Source of the DNA: Bacillota bacterium
Lineage (GTDB): Bacteria > Bacillota > SHA-98 > Ch115 > JABLXJ01
Assembly: GCA_013178125.1 (NCBI GenBank)
Contig: JABLXJ010000006.1
Span: 62,001-126,000 of the forward strand
Direction of reading: 5' to 3'
DNA length: 64,000 nucleotides
Numbering within the stretch: position 1 is the first letter of the stretch; each line of letters starts with the position of its first letter. The notes below the pieces were generated by a model. The model did not search any database. It was not told where the DNA came from and saw only the letters and a list, made by a program, of their open reading frames with translations. Shown piece after piece: positions 8,839 to 16,792 of this stretch. Both the position numbers and the translations under genes were made by a program.

Positions 8839-9180
8839 CTATTCACTATGTTCAATCCCTTGTTCAATGGCCGGGCAGACGAGTACGCACTCTCTATCTT
8901 CATTAAGTTGATCTACACATCTCATGAACTGATAAACACAAGGCGTTCTGAGCCTATAAATCACATTAAGCCCTTCTTTTCTTGAAACGACCACACCTGC
9001 CGTCTTAAGTAGGCTTAGGTGTTTCGAAATCGTGGATTGATCGAATCCCACGCGGCTAACAAGGTCGCAGACACATTTTTCGCCCTCTTCAGCGAGGATT
9101 TCAACCAACCTGAGTCGAGTTTCATGAGCCAGGGCCTTGAAGACGGCTACCTGTCTTGAGATTGTATCCTCATGTTTCAT
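8839..9180 (-). CDS. ArsR-family metalloregulator (first copy)
   Basis: From the chosen ATG the protein has 113 residues with a winged helix-turn-helix and the sensing motif KCVCDL (Cys36, Cys38), the As(III)/Sb(III) site of classical ArsR. Extra cysteines at the C-terminus (CVYQFMRCVDQL, ECVLVCPAIEQ) could be further thiol ligands. A 35-residue upstream extension in the same frame is unlikely because it would cover the operator-like palindrome at 9196. The gene sits 15 bp before the permease and probably controls permease-thioredoxin-ferredoxin. Confidence 0.85.
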   Translation of the reverse strand: MKHEDTISRQVAVFKALAHETRLRLVEILAEEGEKCVCDLVSRVGFDQSTISKHLSLLKTAGVVVSRKEGLNVIYRLRTPCVYQFMRCVDQLNEDRECVLVCPAIEQGIEHSE

Positions 9181-9195
9181 TCGAATCACCACCAT

Positions 9196-9215
9196 GGCTA
9201 TATTACCATATAGCC
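9196..9215. promoter_or_regulatory. ArsR operator candidate
   Basis: GGCTATAT-TACC-ATATAGCC is a perfect 8-bp inverted repeat with a four-base centre, 16 bp upstream of the arsR start. ArsR/SmtB proteins bind such AT-rich dyads over their own promoters. The palindrome is seen; regulation is inferred. Confidence 0.65.
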
Positions 9216-9250
9216 AAATATGATGCAAGAGGTTTTTACACCATAAACAC

Positions 9251-9592
9251 TTAAACCCCCATATAAAACAGGTAGATTCCCGCAATAGCCACCAAAACCC
9301 CTAAGGCGAGCCTTACCGTCTGGCCTATCCTTTCCGTCGTTTCAGATTTTGCAAGTCTATCTACAAAAGCTACTGAGGTCCCGGCAACAAGCGCTAACGC
9401 AGAATGTCCAACCGCATATGCACCTAACAATGACACCCCAAAGACCAAATTACCTTTCCCGGCAACAATGTTGATTATCCCCATTAACCACAGGCCAAGG
9501 AGGATTGTAAAGGAACCCAAAACCAGATACCATCCCTTCCCGATGCCACCCATGATCCTTCCGAGGATTGCTGCCAGTTGAAGGTTCCATGC
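9251..9592 (-). pseudogene. remnant of a CcdA/ArsG-like membrane protein
   Basis: The stretch after arsC reads in the same frame as arsC: WNLQLAAILGRIMGGIGKGW, then three hydrophobic segments ending AIAGIYLFYMGV. The pattern matches the C-terminal part of CcdA-like thiol-disulfide transporters, but the N-terminal half and the conserved Pro-Cys segment between the first two helices are absent. At ~100 residues it is less than half of normal length. An ATG at 9553 exists but nothing suggests a functional protein. Confidence 0.55.
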
Positions 9593-10015
9593 CTATGACG
9601 GGTATTCTTTGAGTAATTCCTCAACTCGCTTTCTTATCTCATCCCTTACCCGGCGAAACTGAGCCATGATTTCTTCATCTGTGCCCTTTGCCTTGGCGGG
9701 GTCCGGTAGGGGCCAGTGGATGCGTCTCACCTTGGGAGGTGTCATAGGGCACCTCTCCTCTGCGTCACCACAAAGGGTCACAACCAGGTCCATCTTTTTG
9801 AGAAGCTCAGGTTCGATGGGGTCCGAGGTCTGCATTGAGATGTCAATCCCTACCTCACGCATAACCTCAATAGCCCTGCGATTGAGGCCGGCAGGCTCGA
9901 TCCCTGCGCTATAAATCTCCCAGTTATCCCCGGACAGTGCCCTGGCAAACCCCTCAGCCATCTGGCTTCGACAAGAGTTACCTGTGCACAAAAACATCAC
10001 CTTTTTCTTCTCCAC
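9593..10015 (-). CDS. arsC: arsenate reductase, thioredoxin-coupled
   Basis: 140 residues of the low-molecular-weight phosphatase fold. The P-loop is CTGNSCRS (Cys10, Arg16) and the relay cysteines are Cys82 and Cys89 in [15 protein letters not shown], the same positions as in the staphylococcal/Bacillus enzyme that reduces arsenate to arsenite with thioredoxin. All catalytic residues look intact. The start is GTG with GGGGG eight bases upstream. The arsenite pump it should feed (acr3 upstream) is broken, so arsenite export must come from elsewhere or is lost. Confidence 0.95.
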   Translation of the reverse strand: MEKKKVMFLCTGNSCRSQMAEGFARALSGDNWEIYSAGIEPAGLNRRAIEVMREVGIDISMQTSDPIEPELLKKMDLVVTLCGDAEERCPMTPPKVRRIHWPLPDPAKAKGTDEEIMAQFRRVRDEIRKRVEELLKEYPS

Positions 10016-10312
10016 ATCTCATTCCCCCAAATGTACCGGTTTCTGCTTTCAGTTTGGACGCATAAACTAAGTGAGGGCAGTCCCTGCCGCATTGTTAGCC
10101 ACCACTCGACAGGGACCCCTGGATGCACACGTTAAAGCAGCCCGCTGCCTCATGTACCCCAAAGGAGCACAGGAGAAAACAGGACATCGTGTTCAATGTT
10201 TATAAGACCTTCCTGAACATTTTCCCTCACTTCTTACCATCTTAGAATTGGTCTTCCATATCAGTGGGTCGGTGCAACGAAAACAGCAAGGACCTTTTGA
10301 GAACCCCGATGG
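10016..10312. other. spacer between acr3 and arsC
   Basis: About 300 bp between the acr3 stop and the arsC start. I see no coding remnant that I can name on either strand and no clear hairpin; a protein lost between the two genes is possible but unsupported. Confidence 0.4.
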
Positions 10313-11102
10313 TTACCTGACCTCTTCCGGGGTTGTGCGGGGTGCAGGGAACCAGTGCCGTGTCCTGTTTGCGATAGTAACAAGACTTAGCATTATCGGG
10401 ACCTCTTCTAACACCCCAACTACAGTGGCCAGTGCTGCTCCCGAATTCAGGCCGAACAGGGATATGGCTACGGCTACAGCAAGCTCGAAGAAGTTGCTCG
10501 CCCCGATCATGGCCGCCGGAGCTGCAACGGTCCTGTCTACCCTCCACCATCGACACCACAGGTACCCTATGGCGAAGATCAGGTATGTTTGAATGGTAAG
10601 TGGAATCGCAATTAGAAGAATGTGGATGGGGTTACGTAATATTATCTCCCCCTGGAAGGAAAAGAGGATTATGAGTGTAAGCAGAAGACCTATGATCGTG
10701 AATGGTTTGATAACCCAATTGACCACCAACGTAACTATAAGCCCTTTGGGCTTTTTCCCCACCCTGACGATACTTCCGAAATCTATCTGGACCATCATTG
10801 GGTAGATCATGAACCAGATCAATATCGCGACTGGAACGGAGACGTGAGCGTATTCCCACTTGCTGAGGATGGTAGGTATACCTGGGAAGACCGATCCCAC
10901 CAGGATCCCGAGCACGATACAGATAGCTACCCAGACAGTTAAGTACTTCTCAAAGACCCCTAGGAATATGCTCGAAAACCCTATCTAAGGGGCTACATCC
11001 CACAATATATTGGGACAATTCCTAAGGATGGCTACAACATATGAAGGCTGTGAGGGTTTTCGAGCAATCTCCTAGCCCCTGTTGCTTTTGGACTCCTTGC
11101 AT
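10313..11102 (-). pseudogene. acr3: ACR3 arsenite efflux gene, split by a MITE and internally deleted
   Basis: The 3' part reads as ACR3: KWEYAHVSVPVAILIWFMIY, later GASNFFELAVAVAISLFG and GVLEEVPIMLSLV. It jumps in frame from VVNWVIKPFT straight to IIGLLLTLIILFSFQGE, so roughly 130 residues are missing, including the segment that carries the essential membrane cysteine (APCTAMVF in relatives). The 5' end is interrupted by the 108-bp element at 10964. Removing it and one CTAG gives MQGVQKQQGLGVFEKYLTVW, a normal ACR3 start, beginning at ATG 11102, 16 bases after the arsR stop and preceded by AAGGGGG. Two lesions make it non-functional. Confidence 0.85.
10964..11071 (-). mobile_element. 108-bp miniature inverted-repeat element, copy A
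   Basis: The ends are 19-bp imperfect inverted repeats: GAATATGCTCGAAAACCCT at one side and GAGATTGCTCGAAAACCCT read inward from the other (16 of 19 match). CTAG flanks both sides (10960-10963 and 11072-11075), so the target duplication is CTAG, or TA inside it. The interior has no transposase. A second copy of the same length with only a few differences lies at 22797 in the opposite orientation. Here it sits after codon 9 of acr3. Confidence 0.85.
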
Positions 11103-11118
11103 AGTGATATTGGCCCCC

Positions 11119-11493
11119 TTAATTAGCTCGTTTACAGAGAGTCCGCGGGTTTCTTTCAACCTCTCTGACCTTCTCCACGATTTCGCTCATTCCCGGCAGA
11201 TCTTGAATGGGCGCACTTAGGAATTGGTCTAGCATATGCCAGGATTCCTCGAGGCCCTCTTTATCTGCTTTATAGAATACCCATTGGCCTTCCCTGGAAC
11301 TCTCCACCAGACCTGCGTCCTTTAGAATGCCCAGGTGATGAGATATAGCAGGCTGGCTGATTCCAAAAATTTCTTCGAGTTCGCATACGCAAAAACTGTT
11401 GATGGATAGCACCTTAAGTATCTTGAGCCTGGTATCCTGTCCCAGAGCCTGTAGAACCCTAATGACTTGTTCAAGCGGGTCTATAACTCTCAC
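11119..11493 (-). CDS. ArsR-family metalloregulator (second copy)
   Basis: 124 residues: winged helix with the metalloid motif FCVCELEE (Cys35, Cys37) and recognition helix SQPAISHHLGILKDAGLV. The C-terminal ~30 residues add CKR at the end. The start is most likely the GTG at 11493, although the GGGG before it is very close. It precedes acr3 by 16 bp, the normal arsR-acr3 order. An AT-rich dyad just upstream probably is its operator. Confidence 0.85.
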   Translation of the reverse strand: MRVIDPLEQVIRVLQALGQDTRLKILKVLSINSFCVCELEEIFGISQPAISHHLGILKDAGLVESSREGQWVFYKADKEGLEESWHMLDQFLSAPIQDLPGMSEIVEKVREVERNPRTLCKRAN

Positions 11494-11502
11494 CCCTTTG
11501 AT

Positions 11503-11520
11503 AAAGATATATACATCTTT
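11503..11520. promoter_or_regulatory. operator-like dyad upstream of the second arsR
   Basis: AAAGAT-ATATAC-ATCTTT gives a 6-bp inverted repeat around a six-base centre, 10 bp upstream of the arsR start. Candidate autoregulatory site; not shown to bind anything. Confidence 0.45.
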
Positions 11521-11543
11521 TTATTTACCCTTATTCTATAAGA

Positions 11544-13077
11544 CTATACAAGGATAGTAAAGGGTTTGTACCAAATTCTTTCTTGCGGTGTAAAGCAGTA
11601 CCCAGTCTGAAGCATTAGAGGCCCACCTTTGGCCTGGAACGAACTGCCGAAAGTCTCTTGATCGAAGATGTCATGGAATCGTAATTCAACGGCCACTCGT
11701 TCGACGGCTTTCCGGTTCGCCTCAATACACTTCAATATCCACAGATAAAAGCTCCCCCCGGCTCAACAACCCATTATTATCGGGGAAAAGCACAAACCCG
11801 CTACCGTCTCTCACTAGACTTGTGGCATAACGGAACTTATACCTACCAAAGCATTCTGCAGCTACCACATGGCCAGCTTGGTGCTGGGATAAGCGTTCCA
11901 AAGCTTTGGGAGATGAGGTCAGTTTTCGCCTTGAATTTAAGGTCAACTTATGTAGCGCCCACCTGCAATGCGCTGCACTAATCTCCTTCCCGCCCGTCAT
12001 AGCAGCCCGGATAGCTGCTTCATTCAACAGATTAGCAAGATCGGCCCCACTGAAACCCGCCGTCATCTCCGCGAGTTTCTTAAAATTTACATCACTAGCA
12101 AATGGCCTTCCCTGAGCATGGGCTTCCAAAATTGCCTCTCTTTCCGCCGGTCCAGGTAGTTCCAGGAATATCTTACGATCAAACCGTCCTGGACGGGTTA
12201 AGGCGGGATCTAATATATCCGGCCGGTTGATGGCGGCTACCACTATGATATTACCTCTCGCTTCCATACCATCAAGTTCGACCAATAGTTGATTTAGGGT
12301 CTGTTCGTATTCCTCATGGCCCGGGTCAGCCAGGCCACTACGTATTCTACCGACCGCATCAATCTCATCAATGAACACCATACAGGGTGCCAACACTTTC
12401 GCTCGGTGAAAGAGTTTACGTACCCTTGCCGCACCTAGGCCACCGTAAGTTTCCACAAATTCAGGTCCACTCGTAGCCAAAAATGGTAAACGGGTTTCAC
12501 CAGCTAAAGCTCTGGCGATCAGGGTCTTGCCGACCCCGGGCGGCCCTATAAGCAGAATGCCCTTAGGAATTCTTGCCCCCACCTCGCGATAACGATAGGG
12601 GGATTTGAGAAAATCTACTATCTCCGCCAGTTCTTCTTTAGCTGAGCCTAAGCCTGCCACGTCGGCAAGGGTTATAAGAGGCACTCTATCGTTATGAGTG
12701 ACTACCCGTACCTCGTCACTGTCTTCTATTTTCATGATTAGATCACGATTGCTTCGCCTCATGTGGGTCTGGACACCCCAAATAGTTAGTGCCAAGGCAA
12801 AATACAATAATTTTGACATTACGAGTCCGGGCCACGAGGTTACTAAATTGGCCGTTTCAATCTCTGGATTTGTCGTCCTAGCAAGTTGCGGATTATATTC
12901 AGTTTTCGCTTGCAGAGAAGCTGCATAATAGCTTCCCTCCAAAACGCGACTTTCGTGAGGAAAGCGATGCGAGCTCCCTTGTGAACGCATGAAAAGATAA
13001 TCAGTGAATATCGATACTGCAAAAATAATAATCGCCCATAGGATTACTTTCCGTCTACCCCATTCTTTATGCCCCAT
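11544..13077 (-). pseudogene. FtsH-like AAA protein with a dead and truncated protease part
   Basis: Two N-terminal membrane segments flank a short extracytoplasmic region. A full AAA domain follows: Walker A GPPGVGKT at 178-185, Walker B MVFIDEID at 233-240, pore loop EFVET near 206 and the arginine-finger region RPGRFDR near 295. The zinc motif at 399-403 is HQAGH; FtsH needs HEAGH, so the catalytic Glu is Gln. Only ~50 residues of peptidase follow before the stop at DIEVY. The next frame continues with KCIEANRKAVERVAVELRF, the FtsH C-terminal helix, so most of the peptidase domain is deleted and the frame shifted. The AAA part could still make a protein. Confidence 0.75.
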
Positions 13078-13576
13078 TGCCCAGTCTCCCTCCCAACAGG
13101 AAAGACTTCAAGACAAGACGATCTTTTATCCCTTTTATCTATCTAGGGTTTATCTAGTTATCTAGGGTCTCGATCGAACTATCTTTGTAGGCTGTTGTTT
13201 TACTATTTCCACCACTTGCGTACCCTTGTAATCATTTTAAATAAAAGCCATCTGTTTAGGATTCGGCAGTAGTTAAATAAACAGTTAAGAATTTATTTAT
13301 ATCCTAATTCATATTATGTTCCTTCGTTATAGGTCTGTCAAGATATTGCCAATGGCTTCCTAGGGTTTCAATATAAGTTTATAAATATTGCCAACTGCCA
13401 ACCCATAACGAGCCGCTTTATTGGGCTCTCCCCCCCCATAATGCTATCCACAAAAGTACTGCATAGAATGCATAACCGCAGTGCCGCAGTGACAGAACAT
13501 TATTCTGGATAGCTATAGCGCACAGCTGAAGGTCAAGCCCCAATTTTGTGTGTAAATTCGCCACTGGACGTGTTGC
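13078..13576. other. AT-rich spacer between FtsH-like and acr3 remnants
   Basis: About 500 bp with AT-rich patches and a short duplication (TATCTAGGGT twice near 13140). It must hold the promoter of the FtsH-like gene. I see no coding remnant or strong hairpin, and nothing upstream of the acr3 scrap that looks like its lost 5' part. Confidence 0.4.
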
Positions 13577-13867
13577 GTGCTGCTATCCCCCCTCTACTTT
13601 GCCATTATGTTCATGGCGTCTTTTTCCCTCAGTGTGCGTATGGGAATAGGAGGAATAGGATACGGGCAGACGGCGAGCCTATCTTTTACGGCTAAAAGCG
13701 ACAACTTCGAACTCGCTATTGCGGTGGCTGTCGGCGTGTTTGACATCAGCTCGGGTCAGACTTTTGCCGCGGTTATCGGGCCGCTGATCGAGGTTCCTGT
13801 TATGATCGGCCTGGTGAAGGTCGCCCTGGCGCTTGGGCGTAAGTATTACCCCGGTAGAGTGGGATAG
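13577..13867 (+). pseudogene. acr3: C-terminal scrap of a second ACR3 arsenite transporter
   Basis: The frame reads [18 protein letters not shown], then [20 protein letters not shown] and [19 protein letters not shown]. These are the last three to four helices of ACR3 in their usual order. About 250 N-terminal residues are missing, and I found no ribosome site that would make this a designed short protein. Sequence differs clearly from the acr3 copy at 10313, so it is another paralogue. It lies 110 bp upstream of a ferredoxin gene on the same strand. A GTGGGATAGG duplication follows its stop. Confidence 0.8.
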
Positions 13868-13977
13868 GTAGTGGGATAGGTATTGACATAGATCCTGACG
13901 AGGAGTAATATTCTTGTAGAATATATAAATAAATTATTATATGTTTATGAATAGCTGGCAAGAAGGAGGTCTGGAGC

Positions 13978-14235
13978 TTGGCGAAAACATGGTACCCGGT
14001 AATAGACCGGGACAAGTGTACTGAATGCTTGGAATGCGTTAATTTCTGCCCACATGGAGTATACGCGGTTATCGATGGGAAGCCGGTAGTGGTAAATCCG
14101 GACAACTGCGTGGAATTCTGCAAGGGTTGCTCGAAAATATGCCCGTCGGAGGCGATTCATTATGAAGGCAGCTCCGCCGGTGCCAAAGAGCGGCCAGGAT
14201 CCTCAGGCGCGGCTGGCAAGAGCGCTGCAAGCTGA
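13978..14235 (+). CDS. small two-cluster [4Fe-4S] ferredoxin-like protein (paralogue)
   Basis: 85 residues: CTECLECVNFC near 15-25 and CVEFCKGCSKIC near 44-55, then an Ala/Gly/Ser-rich tail. The layout WYPVIDRDKC matches the ferredoxin at 6939, so the two are paralogues. The start is TTG, chosen because AAGGAGG is eight to nine bases upstream. It precedes the HdrA-like gene by 94 bp and probably shares its transcript. Role: electron transfer, partner unknown. Confidence 0.8.
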   Translation: MAKTWYPVIDRDKCTECLECVNFCPHGVYAVIDGKPVVVNPDNCVEFCKGCSKICPSEAIHYEGSSAGAKERPGSSGAAGKSAAS

Positions 14236-14329
14236 TGAGATGAATGAACGACACATGAGGATGGTTTGGGAGCCCATCTTAGCTGTCTAAGATGCGAAGG
14301 CTCCTGATATCACGAAAGGAGGATTTCCC

Positions 14330-14695
14330 ATGGAAGAAAAGAAGGGACTCTTACTCTGTAATTGTCAGGGGACATGCCCGTCGTTTGGGAAGATGGACAT
14401 ATTTGAGATCATGAATAGGCTCAGGCGGGAGAAAGTCGTAGATTTCGTCGCCATACACCCCCAGCTTTGTTCAGATGACGGAGAGGTATTCCTGGAGACT
14501 CTCTTGAACGGGGAGGACGTCGGGAAGCTCTACGTAGCGGCCTGCGATCCCGCGATGCAGAAGAAGATGTTCAGAGACGCTTTTGATGATTCGGGCTTTC
14601 CGAGGGAGGCACACAAGGGCGTAGACATCAGGAATATGACAACGGACGATGCCGTCTCGACAATAAAGAAGATGGTCTCTGAGGACAAAGATTGA
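14330..14695 (+). CDS. stand-alone HdrA N-terminal-like protein
   Basis: 121 residues. The pattern LLLCNCQGTCPSF, then HPQLCSDDGEVFLETLL, then YVAACDPAMQKKMF and GVDIRNMTTDDAV follows the N-terminal domain of heterodisulfide reductase subunit A, including the CxC...C, LCS and AACDPxM elements. No FAD or ferredoxin domain follows, so it is this domain alone. Cysteines at 10, 12, 16, 51 and 69 could hold a cluster or thiols. GAAAGGAGG is upstream of the ATG. With the ferredoxin just before it, a small electron-transfer unit is plausible; the reaction is unknown. Confidence 0.7.
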   Translation: MEEKKGLLLCNCQGTCPSFGKMDIFEIMNRLRREKVVDFVAIHPQLCSDDGEVFLETLLNGEDVGKLYVAACDPAMQKKMFRDAFDDSGFPREAHKGVDIRNMTTDDAVSTIKKMVSEDKD

Positions 14696-14710
14696 ATTTG
14701 GGAGGGCTCT

Positions 14711-14759
14711 GGGTCTCAAACCCGTGCCGCAAGCCCGGATCCGGTCGGGCGAGAGACCC
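14711..14759 (+). terminator. hairpin after the HdrA-like gene
   Basis: GGGTCTC (14711-14717) pairs with GAGACCC (14753-14759), with an inner GCCCG/CGGGC stem. It starts 16 bp past the stop. No long T-run follows, so the call as terminator is moderate. Confidence 0.45.
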
Positions 14760-14914
14760 GTCCTATTCTGCAATTTGAGGCGATGATAAGAATGCCGCCA
14801 TAATATAGTCCATCTGGTTCAACCGCAGCACATGCGCCCGATGGTATACTTGGTCTAAGGGTAATTACATTCACCACCTTCCATCAAAAACCAAAAACAT
14901 ACTAAAAAACAGAT

Positions 14915-14950
14915 AAGATCTTGGTGGAAAAACTAGTTCACCAAGATCTT
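14915..14950. other. perfect 12-bp inverted repeat in a gene-free stretch
   Basis: AAGATCTTGGTG and CACCAAGATCTT are separated by 12 bases and followed by AAAAAG. The 480-bp stretch from the HdrA-like gene to the HD-GYP gene otherwise holds the hairpin at 14711 and the tRNA-Gln fragment at 15053. The repeat could be a terminator or an end of a lost element. Confidence 0.5.
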
Positions 14951-15052
14951 AAAAAGTCCAGTGACTTCTCCATATAGCACCTTATGGAACATGATGGAGA
15001 AAATATTCCACCAATCACCTAATTTCTAGGGGGTATACCTGTCCTATGAAGT

Positions 15053-15110
15053 CCTCAAACCCTTGAAAATACTTGGCTGGGGAGGAAGGATTCGAACCCT
15101 CGCACTCAGA
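15053..15110 (-). repeat. left island boundary: 58-bp repeat with the 3' half of tRNA-Gln
   Basis: This 58-bp stretch matches 34021-34078 at 57 of 58 positions. On the minus strand it contains the T-arm, acceptor 3' strand and CCA of tRNA-Gln plus ~20 bp of downstream flank. The 5' half of the tRNA is absent here: past 15110 the sequence diverges completely. That is the signature of an integrase attachment-site duplication at a tRNA 3' end, with this copy as the displaced end. Confidence 0.85.
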
Positions 15111-15178
15111 AATCCAAAGTTATTTCCTGTAATTCCATAGACGTCCATCTTGTTGTGCCACAAGCATTTCAGCGTCCA

Positions 15179-16558
15179 TCAATTCCATCCAATACACCTG
15201 TTTTTACCCCGATTGCTGTCAGTTTTGCTGTCAAAATCCGCATGAGACATAGCTTCTGATTGCCTGGAGGTTGACAGCGTGTCTCGTCTCTCGGACGGTC
15301 CCTGCCGGGCCAGGACGGCAAGGAAAGCTTCTACCACCTGTGGGTCCAGTTGACTCCCCCGACACCGGCGCAAGATTTCTACCGCTTCAAATGCCGAAAG
15401 CCCACGGCGATACGGCCTTTCGCTGACGAGGGCATCGTAGGTATCCGCCACAGCCAGAATGCGAGATTCCAAGGGTGTATCTTCCCCTATCAACCTGTCA
15501 GGGTAGCCGTTTCCGTCATAATGTTCGTGGTGGTGCCGGATGATAAGAGCATGTTCCATCAATGTATCCGTAACACCGATGATTTGAGCGCCGATGATTG
15601 GGTGCTTTTTAATCTGCTCTAATTCCTGGGGACTGAGCTTGTCTGGCTTATTGAGGATATGCTCGGGAATTCCGATCTTACCTATGTCGTGAAATAGAGC
15701 TGCTTCCTCCAGCAGTTTCAGCCTATCTTCTGATAGGCCTAGTTCCTCGCCTATCTGTAAGGCAAAATCGGCTACCCGGATAGAATGGTCCGCTGTATAG
15801 TTATCTTTAGCATTGAGGGCTGCTAAGAGCGCCTTTATCGTGCCCAGGTAGATGTCTTGTTTTTCATTGTAAATTGCATCCAGGCGTATTTGTAGAACTT
15901 TCATGGATGCACTCTGTTGCTCGATCACCTGTGAGGCCGACTTGAAAAATCGATATAGTGAAACGTATACGAGGATGAAGCCACCGAAGAGGGTAAGCCC
16001 TACCATGTAATAGGCCCCGGAGATAGAACGGTATACCAATGGGGCATCCAAATAGAGTTCATAAGCCCCTAAGACCAGGTCCTGAGAGTTTTTCATGGGA
16101 ACATAGACCTTCACTGCTCTATCACCTCTGGGGCCCTTGGTGCCCGTTCCCCCTTTCTGCAGAGTGATCGCCTCGGTGATGAGCTGACCGTTCAATGCCT
16201 TTTTCAGCTTTTCGGTCAACGGAAACTGCCGTCCGATAATGCTTTCGTTATCGGAGAAGATAATCTTGCCAGAAGTATCCCAGACCCTGATTTCTAATAT
16301 CTTCATTCCCATTATCTTTTCACCAAGGACCCCCTGTTTGAATAGCCAGGCCATTTCAGCATAGTGTTCTTCCGGGGTGGTCTCTACCCGTACCTGGCTA
16401 TGCAGTAAGGCTTGCACGTGCTCGCCAGTAATCCGAGCCACGACGTCCAATATCCGGGCTTTTATGAAACCGGACATCACCAGCGAGAGGGCCATCGCAA
16501 GCAGAACGAACGTTATAAAACTGATGATCGAAAACCTATGAAGCAGTGAGCCTTTCAT
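15179..16558 (-). CDS. membrane sensor with HD-GYP phosphodiesterase domain
   Basis: Two transmembrane segments (about residues 8-32 and 185-205) enclose a ~150-residue extracytoplasmic domain (KILEIRVWDTSGKIIFSDNES, a Cache-like strand pattern). The cytoplasmic part is HD-GYP: NYTADHSIRVADFA, LFHDIGKIGIPEH, HHHEHYDGNGYP. All metal and GYP residues are present, so c-di-GMP hydrolysis is expected. The last ~40 residues (SHADFDSKTDSNRGKNRC) run through the paired TTGCTGTCA motif next to the island end, so the original C-terminus was probably replaced on integration. Confidence 0.88.
   Translation of the reverse strand: MKGSLLHRFSIISFITFVLLAMALSLVMSGFIKARILDVVARITGEHVQALLHSQVRVETTPEEHYAEMAWLFKQGVLGEKIMGMKILEIRVWDTSGKIIFSDNESIIGRQFPLTEKLKKALNGQLITEAITLQKGGTGTKGPRGDRAVKVYVPMKNSQDLVLGAYELYLDAPLVYRSISGAYYMVGLTLFGGFILVYVSLYRFFKSASQVIEQQSASMKVLQIRLDAIYNEKQDIYLGTIKALLAALNAKDNYTADHSIRVADFALQIGEELGLSEDRLKLLEEAALFHDIGKIGIPEHILNKPDKLSPQELEQIKKHPIIGAQIIGVTDTLMEHALIIRHHHEHYDGNGYPDRLIGEDTPLESRILAVADTYDALVSERPYRRGLSAFEAVEILRRCRGSQLDPQVVEAFLAVLARQGPSERRDTLSTSRQSEAMSHADFDSKTDSNRGKNRCIGWN
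15213..15233. repeat. paired TTGCTGTCA motif at the left inner end of the island
   Basis: TTGCTGTCA occurs at 15213-15221 and 15225-15233. The same doublet is found at 33973-33992 inside the right end. A repeated short motif near both attachment sites fits integrase arm-binding sites; binding is inferred. Confidence 0.5.
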
Positions 16559-16570
16559 ATTTCTTCACTT

Positions 16571-16759
16571 TCAGTGGCATCTTTTGCCAGACTTATCATA
16601 GGACTCATCATGGGCGTCCTTATCCTGCTCATAAGATTCTTGTGGCTTACGCCGGTAATGTTGGACGTGGCCGCCGCAACATCCGCCATGTCGGAACATC
16701 ATGTAGAAGAGCAGGCCGATCGCCAACAGCCCGATGATTGTGGAAGCATCGATTTTCAT
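16571..16759 (-). CDS. small membrane protein with CCGGH motif
   Basis: 62 residues from ATG 16759, chosen because AAAGGGG lies eight bases upstream. One transmembrane helix (STIIGLLAIGLLFYMMF) is followed by RHGGCCGGHVQHYRRK, a Cys/His-rich turn, and a charged tail. I do not recognise a named family. The cysteine-histidine motif and the neighbouring DUF2933-like and CsoR genes suggest a role in copper handling. Confidence 0.55.
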   Translation of the reverse strand: MKIDASTIIGLLAIGLLFYMMFRHGGCCGGHVQHYRRKPQESYEQDKDAHDESYDKSGKRCH

Positions 16760-16792
16760 CTGCCACACCCCTTTACCAGATTTATAGGTTAT

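Noticed and set aside
10290-10312. Shared CCTTTTGAGAA at 10290 and 23133 as another element end
   Set aside because: Only 11-12 bases match and the flanks are unrelated; probably chance.
11544-11735. Separate 63-residue gene downstream of the FtsH-like gene
   Set aside because: KCIEANRKAVERV is the FtsH C-terminal helix in a shifted frame, so it belongs to the same broken gene.
15053-15110. Second functional tRNA-Gln
   Set aside because: The 5' half (acceptor 5' strand, D-arm, anticodon) is absent; only the 3' half remains.
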